DNA of 64,000 nt from Sphingomonas hominis (GTDB lineage Bacteria > Pseudomonadota > Alphaproteobacteria > Sphingomonadales > Sphingomonadaceae). Position numbers and translations under genes: made by a program. The stretch covers positions 1 to 64,000 of the forward strand of contig NZ_JABULH010000002.1 of NCBI RefSeq assembly GCF_013328205.1, given 5' to 3'. The notes beneath the pieces are model-generated. The model made no database searches and was not told the DNA's origin. It worked only from the letters and a program-made list of their open reading frames with translations. Within the stretch, counting starts at the first letter, position 1. Every line of letters starts with the position of its first letter. Below, one piece after another: positions 60,222-64,000 of the stretch.

Positions 60222-61562
60222 GTGACCGGTGCCGACCTCCAATTGGTGCTCGCCGCGTTGGCTGGAATTGCATTGTCCATCGCGCTGATCGTCAAGGCCC
60301 GTCTTCACCCGTTCATTGGCCTGTTGTGCGGCGCGTTCGCGGTTGGCTTGCTCGCCGGCCTGCCGATCGCCGACACTGCCAAGGCGGTACAGAAAGGCGC
60401 GGGCGACATCCTGGGTGGCACCGGGCTGGTGGTGGCGCTCGGCCTGGCGCTTGGTGCGATGCTGCAATTGTCGGACGGTGCGGCGGGTATAGCGCGCGCT
60501 GCGCTGCGCTGGTCGGGGCCGAAGGGCGCGCCTTGGGCCGCGCTCATCACCGCGTTGGTGATCGGCCTGCCGTTGTTCTTCGAGACGGGTCTGGTGCTGC
60601 TGCTGCCGATCGTCGCGTCGGCGGCCGCGGTGCTGCCGGGGGCGAACGACGCGGCCAAGCTGCGGCTGATGCTGTCGGCGGTGACCGGATTGTCGGTGGT
60701 CCACGCGTTGGTTCCGCCGCATCCGGGCCCCCTGCTGGCGGTCGAGGCGCTAGGCGCCGATCTCGGCCGCACGATGCTGTACGGTCTCGTTGTCGCGGTG
60801 CCGACTGCGGTGCTGGCGGGGCCGATGCTGGCACAGATCACGGCGCGCGGCGTGTCATTGGGAGCGCCGACGCTGGCGCCCGCGCGGGTCGAGGTGCCCG
60901 CGCCGCCGATCTGGCGCGCGCTGCTGGTGGTGCTGCTGCCGGTGGTGTTGATCGCGGCGGGACAGGTGCCAGCGCTGATGCCCGCGAGCATGGCTACGTC
61001 GGCTGAGTGGCTGCGTGCCGCCAGCAATCCGGTCCTCGCGCTGCTGGTCGCGTGTCTCGCGGCGCTGCCGCTGCTGTTCGGGCGTGCTGCGCTGCGCGCG
61101 CCGGTGCAGTCGGCAATCTGGGGCGAGACCATGGCGCCGGCGGGCGCGATCCTGCTCGCGATCGGTGCCGGCGGGGCCTTGAAGCAGGTGCTGGTCAGCG
61201 CCGGATTGTCCGATCTGCTGGTGCGCGCTTCGACGGGCGCCTCGCTGTCGCCGCTGCTGTTCGCCTGGGGCATCGCGGTGTGCATCCGGCTCGCCACCGG
61301 TTCCGCCACGGTGGCCACAATCACCACCGCGGGGGTGATGCCCGGCGTGGTGGCGGCTACAGGCGCGTCGCCCGAGTGGACGGTGCTCGCGATCGGTGCG
61401 GGCTCGGTGTTCTTCAGCCACGTCAACGATCCGGGCTTCTGGCTGGTGAAGAGTTACCTCGGCACCGACACACCGGGCACGTTCCGCACTTGGTCCGCGC
61501 TGGAGACCGCAATCTCGGTGATCGGATTGCTCTTGGTCCTGGGCGCCAGCACGCTATTCTGA
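60222..61562 (+). CDS. gntP: Gluconate permease, GntP family
   Basis: Inner-membrane proton symporter of 446 residues with about 12-14 helices, importing gluconate or a related sugar acid. Family marks are LHPFIGLLCGAFAVGLLAGLP, the stretch GLPLFFETGLVLLLPIV, VHALVPPHPGPLLAVEALGADLGRTMLYG, and RLATGSATVATITTAGVMPG with HVNDPGFWLVKSYLG near the end; all are diagnostic for GntP. The GTG start at 60222 has only a weak ribosome site. It is followed 21 bp downstream by a GntR gene and by convergent gntK, forming a gluconate uptake module. Confidence 0.93.
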   Translation: MTGADLQLVLAALAGIALSIALIVKARLHPFIGLLCGAFAVGLLAGLPIADTAKAVQKGAGDILGGTGLVVALGLALGAMLQLSDGAAGIARAALRWSGPKGAPWAALITALVIGLPLFFETGLVLLLPIVASAAAVLPGANDAAKLRLMLSAVTGLSVVHALVPPHPGPLLAVEALGADLGRTMLYGLVVAVPTAVLAGPMLAQITARGVSLGAPTLAPARVEVPAPPIWRALLVVLLPVVLIAAGQVPALMPASMATSAEWLRAASNPVLALLVACLAALPLLFGRAALRAPVQSAIWGETMAPAGAILLAIGAGGALKQVLVSAGLSDLLVRASTGASLSPLLFAWGIAVCIRLATGSATVATITTAGVMPGVVAATGASPEWTVLAIGAGSVFFSHVNDPGFWLVKSYLGTDTPGTFRTWSALETAISVIGLLLVLGASTLF

Positions 61563-61583
61563 GCGGGGAAGAGGAGCGCCGGG

Positions 61584-62261
61584 ATGAGCGGGGAGCGGCT
61601 GACGGACCGAGCCTATTCGGGTATCGTCGAGATCATCAACGGCGACGATCTGTGCGTCGGCGATCGGCTGCCATCCGAGTCTCGGCTGGCGGAGATGTTC
61701 GGCATGTCGCGCACCATCGTGCGCGAGGCGCTGGCACGGCTAGCGTCGGACGGGATTACCGAGCCGCGGCGCGGTGCTGGGTCGTTCGTCAAGAGCCGGC
61801 CGTCCGACCGCATGCTCGCCTACGTGCCGATGGCCGAACTGCCGACCACGCTCGGCACCTACGAAGTGCGGTTTGTGCTGGAAGCGGAAACCGCGCGGCT
61901 GGCGGCGGTGCGCCGCTCGCCCGAGGAACTGGTCGCGATCGAGGAAGCGCTGGCCGCGCTGCGCGACGCGCTGTTGTCGAGCGCCCCGGCACACGACGAG
62001 GATATGGAACTTCACCGCCGCATCGTGTTGGCGACCGCCAATCCGGCGTTCCTGTCGGCGTTCGACGCCTTGTTCGCCGACATCGACAAGATCATGCGTG
62101 CGGGCGTCGATATCTCACGCTCGCGACCGCCCGAGGTAATCGGCGCGATGATGCGCGAGCACGACATGGTCGTGGACGCGATCCGCGCGCAGGATGCGGA
62201 CGGCGCGGCGCTGGCGATGCGCTGGCATCTGTCGGAAGGGCGCAAGCGGTTGATGCCGTAG
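61584..62261 (+). CDS. GntR-family (FadR/FCD type) regulator of the gluconate set
   Basis: Regulator of 225 residues. The winged helix (about 5-72) has GDRLPSESRLAEMFGMSRTIVREALARLASDGITEPRRGAGSFV, and the FCD domain (about 85-215) has EVRFVLEAETARLAAV, DMELHRRIVLATANPAF and MREHDMVVDAIRAQDADGAALAMRWHL, with the histidines that hold metal and ligand. GAGGAG lies about 8 bp before the ATG. It is co-directional with gntP and very likely senses gluconate or its 6-phosphate. It is only distantly similar to the GntR at 28212-28997. It is not a LacI-type GntR as in E. coli. Confidence 0.88.
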   Translation: MSGERLTDRAYSGIVEIINGDDLCVGDRLPSESRLAEMFGMSRTIVREALARLASDGITEPRRGAGSFVKSRPSDRMLAYVPMAELPTTLGTYEVRFVLEAETARLAAVRRSPEELVAIEEALAALRDALLSSAPAHDEDMELHRRIVLATANPAFLSAFDALFADIDKIMRAGVDISRSRPPEVIGAMMREHDMVVDAIRAQDADGAALAMRWHLSEGRKRLMP

Positions 62262-62285
62262 CGCGTTGTCCTTGATCGCGCGCAG

Positions 62286-62819
62286 TCAGGCGCGTTGTAA
62301 CCACGTCACCGCCGCTTCGCACAAGTCATGCGGCGTGGCGCTGGAGGAGAGCGCCAGGATCGGTTCGTCACTACTCGGGCGTTCCAGCGTGTCGAGCTGA
62401 CTGTCGAGCAGGCTGGGCGGCATGTAATGCCCCGGCCGGTCGGACAAGCGGCGCAGCAATTCGTCACGGTCGTTGTCGAGCAGAACGAAGCGCGTGCCGT
62501 TCCCGGCTGCGGCGATCAACCGTTCGCGGTAGCTGCGGCGCAGCGCCGAACAGGTCGCCACCGCGCAGCCGTTTTCCGCGGCCGTTTGTTCCAGCGCGCG
62601 TCCCAGGCGGTCGAGCCAAGGCCAGCGATCGTCGTCCACCAATGCATGACCCGCACGCATCTTCGCCACGGCCGCTTCGTCGTGAAAGTCGTCGCCCTCC
62701 AGGAACGGACAGTGCAGTGCGCGCGCGAGCAGCGCGCCCAGCGTCGATTTGCCGGAGCCGCTGACCCCCATGACGACGATCGCCAGCGGCACGCCGGCAT
62801 TCGCAACAGGTCGCTTCAC
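62286..62819 (-). CDS. gntK: Gluconokinase
   Basis: Shikimate-kinase-like enzyme of 177 residues, phosphorylating D-gluconate to 6-phosphogluconate. Walker A is GVSGSGKST (18-26). The substrate region LEGDDFHDEAAVAKMRAGHALVDDDRWPWLDRL and CSALRRSYRERL are diagnostic for GntK, as is RPGHYMPPSLLDSQLDTLE. The GTG start at 62819 follows GGAG by 8 bases. It is convergent with the gntR gene over 24 bp and divergent from the pectate-lyase-like gene. It completes uptake and phosphorylation of gluconate, feeding the Entner-Doudoroff or pentose phosphate routes. Confidence 0.95.
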   Translation of the reverse strand: MKRPVANAGVPLAIVVMGVSGSGKSTLGALLARALHCPFLEGDDFHDEAAVAKMRAGHALVDDDRWPWLDRLGRALEQTAAENGCAVATCSALRRSYRERLIAAAGNGTRFVLLDNDRDELLRRLSDRPGHYMPPSLLDSQLDTLERPSSDEPILALSSSATPHDLCEAAVTWLQRA

Positions 62820-62993
62820 GCGAGAAACTCCATGCCTGCGCCGACGCGAAAGACGGCGGCTTGGTTCCCGGCATCGCTACGCCCGACCGCGGAGGCGCGA
62901 AACTACGACCATCGTCGTGGATGTTCCAACGGGAGGCGGGGCTTAGTGACGGTAAACAGGCACGGACAGCAGGCCATGCACATGGGAGAGACA

Positions 62994-64000
62994 ATGCGCT
63001 TCGGTCTTCTACTGGCGTCGTTGCTGGCGGTCACAACATCGCCGATCGCGCTCGCCGCGCCGACGGCTGCCGGTATGTCGGCGCTGCCGACCCGCCCCGA
63101 CGACCCCGCCGCGAAGATCGTGAAGGGCAAGGGTGACGGACGCGCCGACGACACCGCCGCGATCCAGCAGGCGCTCGACACCGCGCGCGACAAGACCGGC
63201 CACGGCCTCGTGTTCCTGCCCTCGGGCCGTTACCGCATTACCCGCACGCTGATCGTGCCGATTGGGGTGCGCGTGTTCGGCACCGGTCCGACGCGCCCGG
63301 TGATCGTGCTCGCCCCCAACACGCCTGGGTTCCAGCAGGGCGTGTCGACCATGATCGTCTTCTCGGGCGGGGACCAATATAACGTCGGCGACGTGCCGGT
63401 GCCGGTGCCCGGCGTGGTGCCGGCGGGCAAGGTGGTGCGCGACGCCAACTCCGCCACCTTCTATTCCTCGATGAGCAACGTCGACGTCGAGATCGGCGAC
63501 GGCAACCCGGCCGCCGCGGGCGTCCGCTTCCGCGTGGCGCAGCACGGCTTCCTCAGCCATATGGACTTTCGCCTGGGGTCGGCGTTCGCCGGCGTCTACC
63601 AGGCGGGCAACGTCATGGAGGACGTCCACTTCCACGGCGGCCGCTACGGCATCGTCACCGAGAAGACCTCGCCCGCGTGGCAGTTCACGCTGCTCGACTC
63701 GACCTTCGACGGGCAGCGCGACGCCGCGATCCGCGAGCATGAGGCGGGGCTGACGCTGGTCAACGTGTCGATCCGCGACACGCCGGTGGGCGTGCAGATC
63801 GACGAAGGGTACGGCGACAGCTTCTGGGCCAAGAACCTGCGGCTGGAGAACGTCTCGCGCGCCGGGCTGGTGATCGGCGCGGAGAAGAGCGTGTTCACGC
63901 AGATGGGGCTCGACAATGCGGTCGCGTCCAACGTGCCGACATTGGTGCGCTTCGCGGGTAGCGATCGGACGATCCCTGGCCGAGCGGGCGCGTACCGCGT
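62994..64000 (+). CDS. Pectate-lyase-superfamily (beta-helix) secreted protein, partial
   Basis: Open frame running off the window end, at least 335 residues. The ATG at 62994 follows GGGAGAG and starts a signal peptide (MRFGLLLASLLAVTTSPIALAA). The mature start KIVKGKGDGRADDTAAIQQAL and VFLPSGRYRITRTLIVPIGVRVFG is the N-terminal coil of the pectate lyase 3/GH55-like right-handed beta-helix, with later rungs VEDVHFHGGRYG-like and LTLVNVSIRDTPVGVQI. Catalytic residues would lie in or after the visible part, so lyase and hydrolase cannot be told apart. Its position by the gluconate genes suggests another polysaccharide locus continues to the right. Confidence 0.85.
   Translation, partial: MRFGLLLASLLAVTTSPIALAAPTAAGMSALPTRPDDPAAKIVKGKGDGRADDTAAIQQALDTARDKTGHGLVFLPSGRYRITRTLIVPIGVRVFGTGPTRPVIVLAPNTPGFQQGVSTMIVFSGGDQYNVGDVPVPVPGVVPAGKVVRDANSATFYSSMSNVDVEIGDGNPAAAGVRFRVAQHGFLSHMDFRLGSAFAGVYQAGNVMEDVHFHGGRYGIVTEKTSPAWQFTLLDSTFDGQRDAAIREHEAGLTLVNVSIRDTPVGVQIDEGYGDSFWAKNLRLENVSRAGLVIGAEKSVFTQMGLDNAVASNVPTLVRFAGSDRTIPGRAGAYR

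Noticed and set aside
1-64000. CRISPR array, rRNA operon, prophage structural genes or plasmid origin
   Set aside because: No spaced direct repeats of CRISPR size, no rRNA-like sequence, and no phage or replication gene is seen.

Overview
The window looks like a piece of an alphaproteobacterial chromosome, most probably Sphingomonas or a close relative. The reasons are high GC, very long antisense open frames, several TonB-dependent receptors with the sphingomonad 'ANKR'-type plug start, an EipA/DUF1134 protein, flavin halogenase genes tied to a TonB receptor, a fused MrpA-MrpB antiporter subunit, and frequent GTG/TTG starts in 4-base overlaps. This assignment rests on family recognition, not on a database search.

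Layout. (1) 1-2103: right-hand end of an integrated element. It has possible insertion-sequence end repeats, a tyrosine integrase and the tRNA-Ser(GCT) it appears to use; the element body lies left of the window. (2) 2263-20171: eipA, then a beta-glucan locus. This holds a carboxylesterase, GH16, a frameshifted GH3, GH9 and a large TonB receptor, divergent from three translationally coupled flavin-dependent halogenase genes and followed by a cupin-ROK regulator operon. (3) 20568-36115: a D-glucuronate locus with UxaC, UxuB, KDG kinase, a hexuronate-type MFS carrier, GH31, a FadR-type GntR, a TonB receptor, a secreted alpha/beta hydrolase, UxuA and a GH2 enzyme with a beta-glucuronidase-type NxK motif. 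(4) 36345-45878: a BCCT transporter, an MFS transporter and a six-gene Mrp Na+/H+ antiporter operon. (5) 46013-48320: two small unknown genes and dgoK-dgoA. (6) 48976-59433: a TonB siderophore-type receptor divergent from an ABC-2 system with two DUF3526 permeases and an M14 carboxypeptidase, then a ZnuD-like receptor and Zur. (7) 59684-64000: a stand-alone LuxR-type HTH protein, a gluconate set (gntP, gntR, gntK) and a pectate-lyase-superfamily protein cut by the window end.

How it fits together. Most of the window serves carbohydrate and sugar-acid use. Glycans enter through TonB receptors and are cut in the periplasm by GH16/GH9/GH3 or GH2. Glucuronate is then taken through UxaC, UxuB, UxuA and KdgK to 2-keto-3-deoxy-6-phosphogluconate, and gluconate enters through GntP and GntK. 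The only aldolase of this type seen is DgoA, so the aldolase for the gluconate and glucuronate routes may be DgoA or may lie elsewhere. Four 11-bp sites of the form TGGCCTKACCA sit in front of the glucuronate operons and beside the GntR gene, which suggests one regulon.

The two parts most likely to hide undescribed biology are the halogenase trio, whose middle member has lost its catalytic motifs, and the TonB receptor/ABC-2/M14 carboxypeptidase cluster next to the zinc-uptake genes.
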